This document shows positions 9,953-18,413 of a DNA stretch of 64,000 bases, piece by piece. How positions within the stretch are numbered: the first letter of the stretch is position 1; the number at the start of each line of letters is the position of its first letter. Under the pieces are notes generated by a model. That model was not told the DNA's origin and did not search any database. It saw only the letters and a program-made list of their open reading frames with translations. The DNA comes from Pseudomonas neuropathica (lineage in GTDB: Bacteria; Pseudomonadota; Gammaproteobacteria; Pseudomonadales; Pseudomonadaceae), in contig NZ_JACOPX010000005.1 of the NCBI RefSeq assembly GCF_015461835.1, positions 300,697 through 364,696 on the forward strand, read 5' to 3'. The position numbers and the translations under genes are program-made.

Positions 9953-10045
9953 GATCCGGGCGTGGGAGCGCAGCGACCGTTTGGCGCAGCCAAACACAGC
10001 GAGAGGAGGTGCAGCGAAGCAAACCGTAGGCGCTGCGCCCGGATC
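9953..10045. repeat. Structured GC-rich repeat-like element
   Basis: The ends GATCCGGGCG (9953-9962) and CGCCCGGATC (10036-10045) are perfect 10-bp reverse complements. Inside is the hairpin GTTTGG-CGCAG-CCAAAC (9979-9995). The remaining gene-free sequence up to 10213 has short palindromes such as GGGTTACC but no convincing gene. It looks like a dispersed structured element or a non-coding RNA locus; identity unknown. Confidence 0.5.
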
Positions 10046-10213
10046 GATCCCGCAGCGAAGGAACCCCGAGCCCCAGCGAGCGGGCCGCACGTAGGAGCAA
10101 GCCTTTTGGGTTACCTTTTCGGCGTCTGGAAAAGGTGACCCGCCGTAAGGGCGGAACCCTAAGCAGCCGTTACCGCAGCAACGGATATTCACCCAAACCC
10201 AAAACCCAAACTG

Positions 10214-11266
10214 CTAGCGCCGCTCTTCAACCCGAGACTGACTCTTACTCCAATCCGTCAACAAACTATAAGCCACCGCCAACAACGTAGGCCCGATAAA
10301 CAACCCGATAAACCCAAACGCAATCAACCCGCCAAACACCCCAAGCAACACAATCACCAACGGCAAATTCCCCCCGCGACTGATCAGATACGGCTTGAGA
10401 ACGTTATCCACCCCACTGATGACAAACGTCCCCCAGATCCCGAGAAACACCGCCATCCCGTACTCACCCTTCCACGCCAGCCAAGCCGTCGCCGGCACCC
10501 ACACCAACGGCGGCCCCATCGGAATCAGACTCAACAGGAAGGTGACAATCCCGAGCACCAACGCCCCCGGCACCCCGGCAATCAAAAACCCGATCAACGC
10601 CAGAACCGCCTGCGCCGCTGCCGTCCCGATCACCCCGTTGACCACGCGCTGCACAGTCCCGGCGACCAGCTCGATGTAATAGCCCGCGCGATCACCGATC
10701 AAGCGCTCCAGCAAACTGTGCACAAAAGCCGCCAACCGTGGCCCGTCACGATAGAAAAAGAACACAAAGACAATGCTCAACGTCAGCTCGAGAATCCCGC
10801 CGCCAATCTGCGCACTGCGCGCCAGCAGCCAGTTACCGACCTGCCCCAGATACGGCTTGATCGACACCATCAGTGCGGCGCCCTGCTGATCAATGCTGTT
10901 CCAAAGCCCGACCAGACGCTCGCCCACAAACGGCAGAGTCCCCAGCCACACCGGTGCCTCCGGTAGACCGTCGACCTGCACATCCTTGATAAATGCCGTG
11001 GCATCGCGCACATGATCCGCCAGGTTGAACCCCAGCCACACCAGCGGCGCTGCCACGAGCAACATCCAGCCCAACGTCAGAATCGCCGCAGCCAGCGATT
11101 CCCGGCCATTGAGCCAGCGGGTCAACAGGCGCATCAGCGGCCAACTGGCAAACGCCAGCACCGCGCCCCAGAACAGGGCCGACCAGAACGGCGCCATCAC
11201 CCACAGGCTGGCACCAAACAACACCAGCAGCAGGATCTGCACCAGCAGGCGATCGTTATTGAGCAT
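10214..11266 (-). CDS. AI-2E family (PerM/YdiK-like) membrane transporter
   Basis: Integral membrane protein of 350 residues, predicted to span the inner membrane about seven or eight times. The N-terminal hydrophobic pair (VQILLLVLFGASLWVM, then the following helix), the amphipathic middle region, and the C-terminal block PYLISRGGNLPLVIVLLG with GLFIGPTLLAVAYSL are the AI-2E transporter family signature. Family members export or exchange small molecules or ions; autoinducer-2 export (TqsA) holds for only some. It stands alone, with a DUF4892 gene upstream on the same strand. The substrate cannot be inferred. Confidence 0.88.
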   Translation of the reverse strand: MLNNDRLLVQILLLVLFGASLWVMAPFWSALFWGAVLAFASWPLMRLLTRWLNGRESLAAAILTLGWMLLVAAPLVWLGFNLADHVRDATAFIKDVQVDGLPEAPVWLGTLPFVGERLVGLWNSIDQQGAALMVSIKPYLGQVGNWLLARSAQIGGGILELTLSIVFVFFFYRDGPRLAAFVHSLLERLIGDRAGYYIELVAGTVQRVVNGVIGTAAAQAVLALIGFLIAGVPGALVLGIVTFLLSLIPMGPPLVWVPATAWLAWKGEYGMAVFLGIWGTFVISGVDNVLKPYLISRGGNLPLVIVLLGVFGGLIAFGFIGLFIGPTLLAVAYSLLTDWSKSQSRVEERR

Positions 11267-11335
11267 GTAAGGTCTCGAAAAAGTCAGTCAGGCAAAGAGT
11301 AGGCGAACACGCAGTTCGTGCTCGCCCGAAACAGC

Positions 11336-12142
11336 TTAACGCAACAGATCGATGCGCAGGCCAGAGCCTTCGACACTGCCGGTCTCCATGCGTGCCGCCC
11401 GCACGCCCTGATTGATCAGGGCCTGCCGCCAGGCCTCGGCTTTTGGCCCGGACACCGTTACACGCAACGTCGTATCGAGATTAAGGCCACGGGAAATCAG
11501 GCGTAGCCATGTATCGTCCGGATCATTCACGCGATCAGGGAAATCCAGTTCACCGGTGCTTTTCAACTGCCGTAACAGGGTCGCCGAGGTCGGCAGCAGC
11601 TCACCCAACGGTGCAGCCGCCTCGAACTGTTCGACATGCAGATAGGCTTTGCGGTTGCCGCGCGTGATGCTGTAAAGCGCCACCAGCGTGTTGTCACGCG
11701 GTGCGGCCAGCCTCAACAACAGATACGCCTGCTGTTCGTCAGCACCGTACAACTTGGCGTTGCCGAACACCTCGTTGGCCCACAGGCTGCTTTCACCGCA
11801 ATCACGCGCCTGACACCAGAACAGCAATTCGGCGTCCAGCTTTTGCAGGGCTTCACGAGCGGCAGTAAAGGCTTCGGTGGCGGAGTGTTCGGGGGGCAAC
11901 TCGTAGGTCACCGAAGTGGTCTGGCCACGGGCGGTGACCTGGCCGTCGAAACGCAGCTGCCCGCTGATCTTGCGGATCGAGCCCAGCGGATAGATCCGCT
12001 CAAGCGCCACAGGCGGGCGGTAGTCGACGATCTGTGCATCAGCCAGACGCGGCACGATCTGCAGATCCTGACTGCCCGGCACATCGGCGGCGAACGAAAC
12101 GGTACTGAAACAGCACAGTGCCAACAGACTGAGTGACCGCAT
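11336..12142 (-). CDS. DUF4892 domain-containing exported protein
   Basis: A 268-residue protein with an N-terminal signal peptide (MRSLSLLALCCFSTVSFAAD, probable cleavage after SFA). The body matches the proteobacterial DUF4892 family: DLQIVPRLADAQIVDYR near the mature N-terminus and a central C-x4-C pair (WCQARDC). It is probably periplasmic. No function is established for the family. An ATG at 12154 gives four more residues; the shorter start has a GAG at suitable distance. It follows the alpha/beta hydrolase gene by about 115 bp and may share its transcript. Confidence 0.8.
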   Translation of the reverse strand: MRSLSLLALCCFSTVSFAADVPGSQDLQIVPRLADAQIVDYRPPVALERIYPLGSIRKISGQLRFDGQVTARGQTTSVTYELPPEHSATEAFTAAREALQKLDAELLFWCQARDCGESSLWANEVFGNAKLYGADEQQAYLLLRLAAPRDNTLVALYSITRGNRKAYLHVEQFEAAAPLGELLPTSATLLRQLKSTGELDFPDRVNDPDDTWLRLISRGLNLDTTLRVTVSGPKAEAWRQALINQGVRAARMETGSVEGSGLRIDLLR

Positions 12143-12257
12143 AGTCAGGCTCATCGGATCGGCAATGCTGGATGATTCGAGGTCGCAGCGGTGTAGAAAT
12201 CCATCGTGGTTGTCTCCCATTTCAACCCGCCCAGCCTCGACAGTTGCCCGCAGCAAG

Positions 12258-13112
12258 TCAAGGAATGGCGAAGAACCGATTGAAACAGTCTGCGACAAGG
12301 ATCGCCCCGGCCTCATCGTTCAGGTGCAAATGGTGCCCGCCCGCCAACTGTTCCCGGCTAAAGGGTAGACGCTCCAGCAGCTCCGGATGTTTGGCGAGCA
12401 TGCCGTCAGCCGCGACCACCAGCTGCGCCGGACAACTGACCCGCAGCGCGAAAGCCATTGCCTGTTCCTGGGTCAGACGCAGCGGCGATGGCAGGGTCAG
12501 GCGATTGTCGGTGCGCCAGGTGTAACCGCCGGGCACCGGCATCAGACCGCGCTGGGCCAACAATTCAGCCGCCTCACGGCTGACCGCCACCAGACCTTTC
12601 ATGCGCGCTTCGATGGCACGGTCGAGGGTGTTGTAAACCGGTTTGCGCTTCTCGCGCAGATCCAGTTGCGCTTGCAGGGCCATGCCCATGCGCTCGGCGG
12701 CGTTTTCGCCTTTGTCTGTAGGAGGAATGACGCCGTCGATCAGCGCCAGATGGCTGATGCGTTCCGGCAGCGAACCCGCCAGCACCATGGAAACGATAGC
12801 GCCCATCGAATGCCCGAGCAGGCCGAAACGCTTCCAGCCCAGTTGTTCGGCGACTTGCAGCACGTCATGGGCGTAATCCCACAGCGCATAGCCGGCGCCG
12901 TTCGGCCGATGCCCGGAGTGCCCGTGCCCGGCCATGTCCAACGCAATGATGCGCAAGCCTTTGAGTTTGGGCGCCAATCGGGCAAAGCTGTTGGCATTGT
13001 CGAGCCAGCCATGCAGTGCAATCACCGGCAGACCGTCCTCGGGGCCGAACAAATGCGCGGCCAGCTCGATATGCGGCAGGCTCAGGCGCACTTCTTCGAA
13101 GGTCGGACTCAT
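12258..13112 (-). CDS. Alpha/beta hydrolase
   Basis: Cytoplasmic alpha/beta-fold hydrolase of 284 residues. It shows the oxyanion HG motif (IALHGWLDNANSF), the nucleophile elbow GHSMGA (Ser about residue 102), and a late histidine in GGHHLHL as catalytic base. The start codon overlaps the stop of the upstream hydrolase by 4 bp (ATGA), so the two are co-translated. Resemblance is to the MhpC/YbfF-like esterase group; the substrate is unknown. The paired hydrolases lie near thioesterase and acyl-CoA synthetase genes, which hints at acyl or ester metabolism (inference). Confidence 0.88.
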   Translation of the reverse strand: MSPTFEEVRLSLPHIELAAHLFGPEDGLPVIALHGWLDNANSFARLAPKLKGLRIIALDMAGHGHSGHRPNGAGYALWDYAHDVLQVAEQLGWKRFGLLGHSMGAIVSMVLAGSLPERISHLALIDGVIPPTDKGENAAERMGMALQAQLDLREKRKPVYNTLDRAIEARMKGLVAVSREAAELLAQRGLMPVPGGYTWRTDNRLTLPSPLRLTQEQAMAFALRVSCPAQLVVAADGMLAKHPELLERLPFSREQLAGGHHLHLNDEAGAILVADCFNRFFAIP

Positions 13113-13915
13113 GCGCAATCCTTGTCCTGACGGTTTTCCCAACGGCTAAACAGATTCTTCAACAACCGTGCGGTGTCCTGTGGCCGCTCAAGCGGGAACA
13201 TGTGGCCGCCAGGCATGCTCAGCGCCTCGCCCTGGGCCAGACGCGAAACGAAACGGGTGTGATGACGCATGACCACGCGGCTCTTGTGCCCGCGCACCAC
13301 CGCCAGCGGGACCTGTAATTGCCGGGTGCGTCCGGGGCTGGTGTGCGGCACGCCGCGATAGATGCTGATCTCGGTGGCCGGATCGAAGCGCAGGCGCAGT
13401 TTGTCACCGACCTGGTGCAAACCATGTTGCAGGTAGGCATCGAAGCATTCCGGATCGAAACCACGGAACAGTGTCTTGCCAGCAAAATAGCTGCGCGCAC
13501 TGTCGAGGTCGGCGAACTCCTCGCGCCGGCCCAACGTGCGGCCGGCCGGGGTCAGTCTGTCGATGAAGCCAAAGCGCTTGGCCGCGCGAATCACCCATTG
13601 ATCGGTGCGGGTCAGCACCGGCGAATCGAGCATCACCACGCCGCGATACAGCTCAGGGCAACGCAGCGCCGCGTGCAAGTGCAGTACGCCGCCGAACGAA
13701 TGGCCGACGCCCCACACCGGCTGATCCTGCTGCTGCAAATGGTGGATCAACTCGTCGACGAGGTTGTACCAGTTGTCATCCGCCGGAAAACGCGGGTCAT
13801 GGGCATGCTGCTCCAGATGCGCGACCCGGTACTCGGGCGCCAGCGCCGCGAACAATTTGCCATAGGTGCCCGAAGGGAAACCGTTGGCGTGGGCGAAAAA
13901 GATCGGTTGCGACAT
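13109..13915 (-). CDS. Alpha/beta hydrolase
   Basis: Second of two adjacent hydrolases; 268 residues. It starts MSQPIFFAHANGFPSGTYGK, in which HANGFP provides the oxyanion region. The nucleophile elbow is GHSFGG (Ser about residue 73) and the terminal histidine is in PGGHMFPLE (about residue 239). This HANGFP-type subfamily is common beside the other hydrolase in pseudomonads; its substrate is uncharacterised as far as I know. First gene of the short operon that continues with the hydrolase at 12258. Confidence 0.88.
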   Translation of the reverse strand: MSQPIFFAHANGFPSGTYGKLFAALAPEYRVAHLEQHAHDPRFPADDNWYNLVDELIHHLQQQDQPVWGVGHSFGGVLHLHAALRCPELYRGVVMLDSPVLTRTDQWVIRAAKRFGFIDRLTPAGRTLGRREEFADLDSARSYFAGKTLFRGFDPECFDAYLQHGLHQVGDKLRLRFDPATEISIYRGVPHTSPGRTRQLQVPLAVVRGHKSRVVMRHHTRFVSRLAQGEALSMPGGHMFPLERPQDTARLLKNLFSRWENRQDKDCA

Positions 13916-14035
13916 GCGGGTAAATCCATGAGCGGGAAACGTGGCGTTGATTGTCCGTAAGACCGCGCCTTACAGCAATGACCGTAACTGCCAGGAATGA
14001 TGACAGTCAGGTCAAAGCTATGGGCAAATCGGTAA

Positions 14036-14479
14036 TCAACGCGCAGGCGGCTGCTCACCCAGCGGCACCACAGCCATAGTCAGCCGCGACACACAACTGG
14101 CCTTGCCTTCATCACTGGTCAAGCGAATGTCCCACACATGGGTGGTGCGACCGATATGAATCGGCTTCGCCACCGCCGTCACCCGTCCACTGCGCAAACC
14201 GCGCAAATGGTTGGCGTTGATCTCAAGCCCCACGCAATAAAACTTGCTGGCATCGATGCAAAGGTAACTGGCCATCGAACCAACGGTTTCCGCCAGCACC
14301 ACCGAGGCGCCGCCGTGCAGCAAACCGTAGGGCTGATGGGTACGATGGTCGATGACCATGCTCGCGGTCAGCGATTCTTCGTCGAACGCTTCGAAGCGGA
14401 TGTCCAGCACTTCGCCGATCGTGTTCTTCTGGATTGCGTTCAACTGCTCGATGTTCGGAGTGGTACGCCACAAGCTCAT
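14036..14479 (-). CDS. PaaI-type hotdog-fold acyl-CoA thioesterase
   Basis: Small thioesterase of 147 residues. The hotdog helix motif HQPYGLLHGGASVVLAET carries the conserved His-Gly-Gly and the acidic residue used in catalysis by PaaI/EntH/YbdB-type enzymes, which hydrolyse aryl- or medium-chain acyl-CoA or -ACP. The start MSLWRTTPNIEQ is preceded by an AAGG-type site. It follows the acyl-CoA synthetase by 31 bp on the same strand, so the pair probably activates and releases the same acyl group (inference). Confidence 0.88.
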   Translation of the reverse strand: MSLWRTTPNIEQLNAIQKNTIGEVLDIRFEAFDEESLTASMVIDHRTHQPYGLLHGGASVVLAETVGSMASYLCIDASKFYCVGLEINANHLRGLRSGRVTAVAKPIHIGRTTHVWDIRLTSDEGKASCVSRLTMAVVPLGEQPPAR

Positions 14480-14510
14480 CGCAGACTTCCTTTGTTGTTG
14501 TAGTGGTCGC

Positions 14511-16166
14511 TCAATCCTGCCACAGCACCGCCTCGCTGCGCTCGCTCCATTCCTCGAAACGCGCGCCATAGGTGTCTTCGATGACGTTGCGTTTGATCTT
14601 CAGGGTCGGCGTCAGGAAGCCGTTTTCCACCGCCCAACTGTCCTTGACCACCACCAACCGACGCAGGCGTTCATGCTTGTCGAGTACGGCGTTGACCTCT
14701 TCCAGCAGTTTCTCAAGGCTCGAATGCAGGCTCGCCCGGCCCTCGTCTTGATTGACCGTCGACAACACGCACAAACCCAACGGGGCACTCAAACCGTCAC
14801 CGACCACGCACACCTGTTCGATCCGTGAATGCACCGCCAGACGATTTTCGATCGGTGCCGGGGCAACATATTTGCCCTTGCTGGTCTTGAAGATCTCCTT
14901 GAGTCGGCCAGTCAGGCGCAGGCGCCCTTCAGCATCCTGTTCGCCCTTGTCACCGGTGCGCAGAAAACCGTCCTCGGTCAACGTTTCAGAGGTTTTCTGC
15001 GGTTCCTTGAAATAGCCGAGCATGTTCGCCTGACTGCGCACCTGCACCTCGCCCGACGCATCGATACGTACTTCGACATCCGGGCACGGCTTGCCGATCC
15101 AGCCCTGCTTGTATTGCCCCGGCAGGCAGATGTGCGAGTAGCCGCAACTCTCGGTCATGCCGTAGACCTCCAGCACATCCAGGCCTAGTTTCTGATACCA
15201 GGCGAGCAAGGTCTGCGGCACCGGCGCGGCACCGGACAGCGCCACGCGCAAAGCATCCAGCCCCAGGCCTGCCAGTACCTTGTGTCCAACGCGCTTGCCA
15301 ATGAAGGGCAGACCGAGAAGAAAATCCAGACGTTTCGCCGGGATCTTGCTGTACACGCCCATCTGGAATTTGGTCCAGATGCGTGGCACGCCGAACATCG
15401 CGGTCGGCCGCGCTCGCTGCAGGTCAGTGATGAAGGTCTCAAGGCTCTCGGCGAAGAAAACCGTCTGCCCGGTGTAGATCGACGCCAGTTCTACGAACAT
15501 GCGCTCGGCGACGTGGCACAGCGGCAAGTACGAGAGCAATCGATCGTTCTCGTTAAGCCCGAACAGTTGCGTGCCGCGTGTCGTGGCGAAACCGAGATTG
15601 GCAAAACTGTGCATCACGCCTTTGGGCAGGCCGGTGGTGCCGGAGGTGTAAATGATCGTCGCCAATTGCTCGGCCGCCGGACGTGGATCGTCCTGAATTG
15701 GCGAGCTGCGCTGCAAGTCCGCCCAACTGAAATTGAAATCCCCGGGCGGGTGCAGCGGCAGGCTGATGGTCGGCAGATCCGCCGGCACGCCTTTGGACAT
15801 GCCCGGCCAGTCGTCGAGTTTGCCAATGAACGCGAGAACGCTTTCCGAGTGATTGAGCACCTGCGCTACGGAGTCGGCGGTGAGATTGGGATACAGCGGA
15901 ACAGAAACGTGCCCGGCCATCCAGATCGCCAGATCGGCGATGATCCAGTGCGCACAGTTTTTCGAGATCAGGGCGATATGGCTGCCCTGCGGCAATTCCC
16001 GCGCACGCAACCAATGCGCGGCGCAGCGGGCCTGATGGCCGACATCCGCCCAGCTCAGCGTCTCGACCTGGCCGCCGCCAATGGGCTGCACGAGGAAGCG
16101 CTGGCGCGGGTGCCGGGCTTCACGTTCGTAGAACACGTCCAGCGGCAAACGGAAGGCGGCAGACAT
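14511..16166 (-). CDS. AMP-binding long-chain acyl-CoA synthetase
   Basis: ATP-dependent acyl-activating enzyme of 551 residues. The P-loop-like motif is IIYTSGTTGLPKGVMHS (about 178-194), with the adenylate-forming YGMTESCG (about 335) and the hinge TGDKGE ... RLKEIFKTSKGKYVAP (about 400-430) containing the A8/A10-type lysine region. The KxSxGKYVAPxxIE pattern is that of the long-chain/FadD15-like branch that acts on fatty or mycolic-type acids. The most likely start is MSAAFRLPLDVFYE. It forms an operon with the downstream thioesterase. A REP palindrome lies upstream. Confidence 0.9.
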   Translation of the reverse strand: MSAAFRLPLDVFYEREARHPRQRFLVQPIGGGQVETLSWADVGHQARCAAHWLRARELPQGSHIALISKNCAHWIIADLAIWMAGHVSVPLYPNLTADSVAQVLNHSESVLAFIGKLDDWPGMSKGVPADLPTISLPLHPPGDFNFSWADLQRSSPIQDDPRPAAEQLATIIYTSGTTGLPKGVMHSFANLGFATTRGTQLFGLNENDRLLSYLPLCHVAERMFVELASIYTGQTVFFAESLETFITDLQRARPTAMFGVPRIWTKFQMGVYSKIPAKRLDFLLGLPFIGKRVGHKVLAGLGLDALRVALSGAAPVPQTLLAWYQKLGLDVLEVYGMTESCGYSHICLPGQYKQGWIGKPCPDVEVRIDASGEVQVRSQANMLGYFKEPQKTSETLTEDGFLRTGDKGEQDAEGRLRLTGRLKEIFKTSKGKYVAPAPIENRLAVHSRIEQVCVVGDGLSAPLGLCVLSTVNQDEGRASLHSSLEKLLEEVNAVLDKHERLRRLVVVKDSWAVENGFLTPTLKIKRNVIEDTYGARFEEWSERSEAVLWQD

Positions 16167-16268
16167 GCGACTCGCTCCTGTTTTTTGGGTCTGGAGCAAG
16201 CGTAGTCAACCAAGCAAGTGCTTGGTTGGAAAATTCACACAAATAATTTCAGGGTGTACGCGGTACCT

Positions 16269-16356
16269 GTAGGAGTGAGCCTGCTCGCGATAGCGGTGTA
16301 TCAGTCAGCATTAATGCCGAATGAAACGGCCTCATCGCGAGCAGGCTCACTCCTAC
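16269..16356. repeat. REP/BIME palindrome
   Basis: Inverted pair of the GTAGGAGTGAGCCTGCTCGCGA unit, between the 3' end of sixA and the promoter side of the acyl-CoA synthetase gene. The arms are complementary; the centre (TGTATCAGTCAGCATTAATG) matches the spacer of the copy at 27446. Confidence 0.92.
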
Positions 16357-16376
16357 AGGGGTCGGTGTTTACAACT

Positions 16377-16829
16377 TCAGGGATGTTTGAGGCTGTTGAG
16401 GGTCATGGAGCCGATCAGCAGCTCTGCGCTTTCAAGCTCAGCCAACCCGGCGGTACTGACCTTCTCCGGCGGATACCCGGCGCCATGCTGCAAATAGCTG
16501 AGCAAATTGCCCACCAACGGGTTGTGGCTGACCAGCAGGACGTTGCTCACCGAGACCAATTGATCGGTGACTTTGTCCGGGTCAACCTCCGGCGTCAGCC
16601 ACTCGACCGTGCGAATTTCCGGCTCGAAACCCAGCGCCTCACGGACAATCTGCGCAGTCTGTTGCGCGCGCAGATAAGGGCTGGCGTAGATCGCCGTCAG
16701 CGGCTGGCCGATCAAATGGGCCGCGCTGTTCAAGACTTCTTTACGACCGTGCTCGGTCAGCTCCCGTTCGGAGTCAGGGCATGAGCCGTAACGCACGGCC
16801 TCACCGTGACGCAATACCCAGAGTTTCAT
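16377..16829 (-). CDS. sixA: Phosphohistidine phosphatase SixA
   Basis: Histidine-phosphatase superfamily protein of 150 residues. The catalytic RHG motif is at the N-terminus (LWVLRHGEA), and the second histidine lies in LLVSHNPLV (about residue 105). SixA removes phosphate from histidine residues; in E. coli it acts on the nitrogen phosphotransferase protein NPr and was earlier linked to ArcB. Its start overlaps the end of the DUF4389 gene by 4 bp, so it is the last gene of the gpsA-DUF4389-sixA operon. Confidence 0.9.
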   Translation of the reverse strand: MKLWVLRHGEAVRYGSCPDSERELTEHGRKEVLNSAAHLIGQPLTAIYASPYLRAQQTAQIVREALGFEPEIRTVEWLTPEVDPDKVTDQLVSVSNVLLVSHNPLVGNLLSYLQHGAGYPPEKVSTAGLAELESAELLIGSMTLNSLKHP

Positions 16830-17173
16830 AGCTTGGGTTCCTCATCTCGAACCGGATGCGGTGCCGGTGCGACGGCGTGCGGCGCTTCACCTTCCGGAGT
16901 ACGCGGGGTTGGCCAGTCGGCGAACGGCCACGGTTTCTGGTCGCTGTGGAAACTGCCGAAACGGCCGATCTGCGCCAGAAACTGGCTCAGGCTGTCGCCG
17001 AAATTCATCAGGCTGGCGCTCGGGGCGCCATAGATCAAACGATAGATCAATTGCACCAGCACCACCGCGCCGAGGATGAACTGCGCCACTTGCCAGACCA
17101 GCACGTAGACGATCATCCACAACACACGCAGAAGGATGGATTCGTACTTGGCTTCGGTTTTCGGATCGTTCAT
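16826..17173 (-). CDS. DUF4389 membrane protein
   Basis: A 115-residue protein with two adjacent hydrophobic helices (about 15-33 and 37-50: LWMIVYVLVWQVAQFILGAVVLVQ region). A conserved GAPS...LMNFGDSLSQFLAQI segment follows, then a Pro/Glu-rich cytoplasmic tail. This is the DUF4389 family, of unknown function, typically encoded beside gpsA or sixA in pseudomonads. It starts 18 bp after gpsA and overlaps sixA by 4 bp. Confidence 0.82.
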   Translation of the reverse strand: MNDPKTEAKYESILLRVLWMIVYVLVWQVAQFILGAVVLVQLIYRLIYGAPSASLMNFGDSLSQFLAQIGRFGSFHSDQKPWPFADWPTPRTPEGEAPHAVAPAPHPVRDEEPKL

Positions 17174-17191
17174 GACTTGCTCCGTGCTGAA

Positions 17192-18217
17192 TCAGTTGAA
17201 ACCACTGGTGGAAATAAAATCGACGTCGGTTTTCGGTTCGGCTCGCATCAGTAGACCGATCACCTGTTCCAGCGTGCGTCCTTCGAACAGGATTGCGTGC
17301 AGCCCGGCGACCAGCGGCATGTACACGCCGACTTCCTGAGACTTGGCCTTGAGCACCTTCAAGGTGTTGACCCCTTCAGCGACTTCACCGAGACGTGACA
17401 CCGCTTCGTCGAGACTCAAGCCCTGACCCAGCGCAAAACCGACTTGATAGTTGCGACTCTTCGGCGACGAACAGGTCACGATCAGATCGCCGACACCGGC
17501 CAGACCGAGGAAGGTCATGGGATTAGCGCCCTGATTCACGGCAAAACGGGTCATTTCCGCCAGTGCCCGGGTGATCAGCATGCTCTTGGTGTTCTCGCCC
17601 ATTTCCAGCGCCACCGCCATGCCGGCGATGATCGCGTAAACGTTTTTCAACGCTCCGCCCAACTCGACACCGAAACGGTCAGCACTGGCGTAAACGCGGA
17701 AGGTACGACCGTGCAGCGCGGCTTGCACGGCTTTACACAGTTCTTCGTCTTCGCTGGCGACCACGGTGGCGGTCAGTGCGTGCTCGGCGATCTCGCGCGC
17801 CAGGTTCGGCCCGGACAGCACGCCGATGCGCGCCTGCGGGGCGATCTCTTCGAGAATCTGGCTCATCAGCTTGAAGGTCTGCGCTTCGATGCCCTTGGTC
17901 AGGCTGACCAGCATCTTGCCGCTCAACCGCTCGGCGTGGGCGGCGAGTACCGTGCGCAGCGCGCTGGATGGCAGCGCGACAAAACACAAATCGCAGGCGT
18001 CGAGGGTTTCCTGCAGGTCGGTGACGGCGGTCACACCTGGCAGAATCTTGATGCCTTTGAGGTAACGTGGGTTTTCGCGATTGACCCGGATGGCCTCGGC
18101 CTGCTCGGGGTCACGCATCCACTGCCGGACTTGATGGCCATTCTCGGCCAAAAGATTGGCCACGGCGGTACCAAAACTTCCGCCTCCCAGGACCGCAATC
18201 GGGCGCTGTTCAGTCAT
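17192..18217 (-). CDS. gpsA: Glycerol-3-phosphate dehydrogenase [NAD(P)+]
   Basis: Makes sn-glycerol 3-phosphate from dihydroxyacetone phosphate for phospholipid synthesis. The 341-residue protein has the Rossmann motif LGGGSFGTA (about 9-17), the LVSLTKGIE segment with the catalytic-site lysine (about 105), GPNLAREI (about 137), and the second-domain [12 protein letters not shown] with the active-site lysine (about 190). The start [13 protein letters not shown] is chosen because upstream in-frame residues are not conserved in character. First gene of the operon with DUF4389 and sixA. Confidence 0.96.
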   Translation of the reverse strand: MTEQRPIAVLGGGSFGTAVANLLAENGHQVRQWMRDPEQAEAIRVNRENPRYLKGIKILPGVTAVTDLQETLDACDLCFVALPSSALRTVLAAHAERLSGKMLVSLTKGIEAQTFKLMSQILEEIAPQARIGVLSGPNLAREIAEHALTATVVASEDEELCKAVQAALHGRTFRVYASADRFGVELGGALKNVYAIIAGMAVALEMGENTKSMLITRALAEMTRFAVNQGANPMTFLGLAGVGDLIVTCSSPKSRNYQVGFALGQGLSLDEAVSRLGEVAEGVNTLKVLKAKSQEVGVYMPLVAGLHAILFEGRTLEQVIGLLMRAEPKTDVDFISTSGFN

Positions 18218-18413
18218 ATGCAATCCGTTAATCCATACCAGTGGCGATGCCGGCATTATACGGGGCGACCCGGTCGCGGCCAGCCCCTGCGTCAATTACC
18301 GACACTTGTAGGAAGAAGACCAATAAAACCTAGGAAAATGCCTGCAACGTGACTGGAAATGTCGCTGCCCTCGGTTAACATGCGCGCCAATTCATCGCTA
18401 TCAAGGTTGTGTC

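Noticed and set aside
9880..10200. Short reading frames in the repeat-rich gap as small genes
   Set aside because: They follow the repeat sequence on both strands, have no ribosome-binding sites and no protein-like composition.
18300..18413. Fur box in front of the TonB-dependent receptor
   Set aside because: No sequence near GATAATGATAATCATTATC is present, so iron control is not supported.
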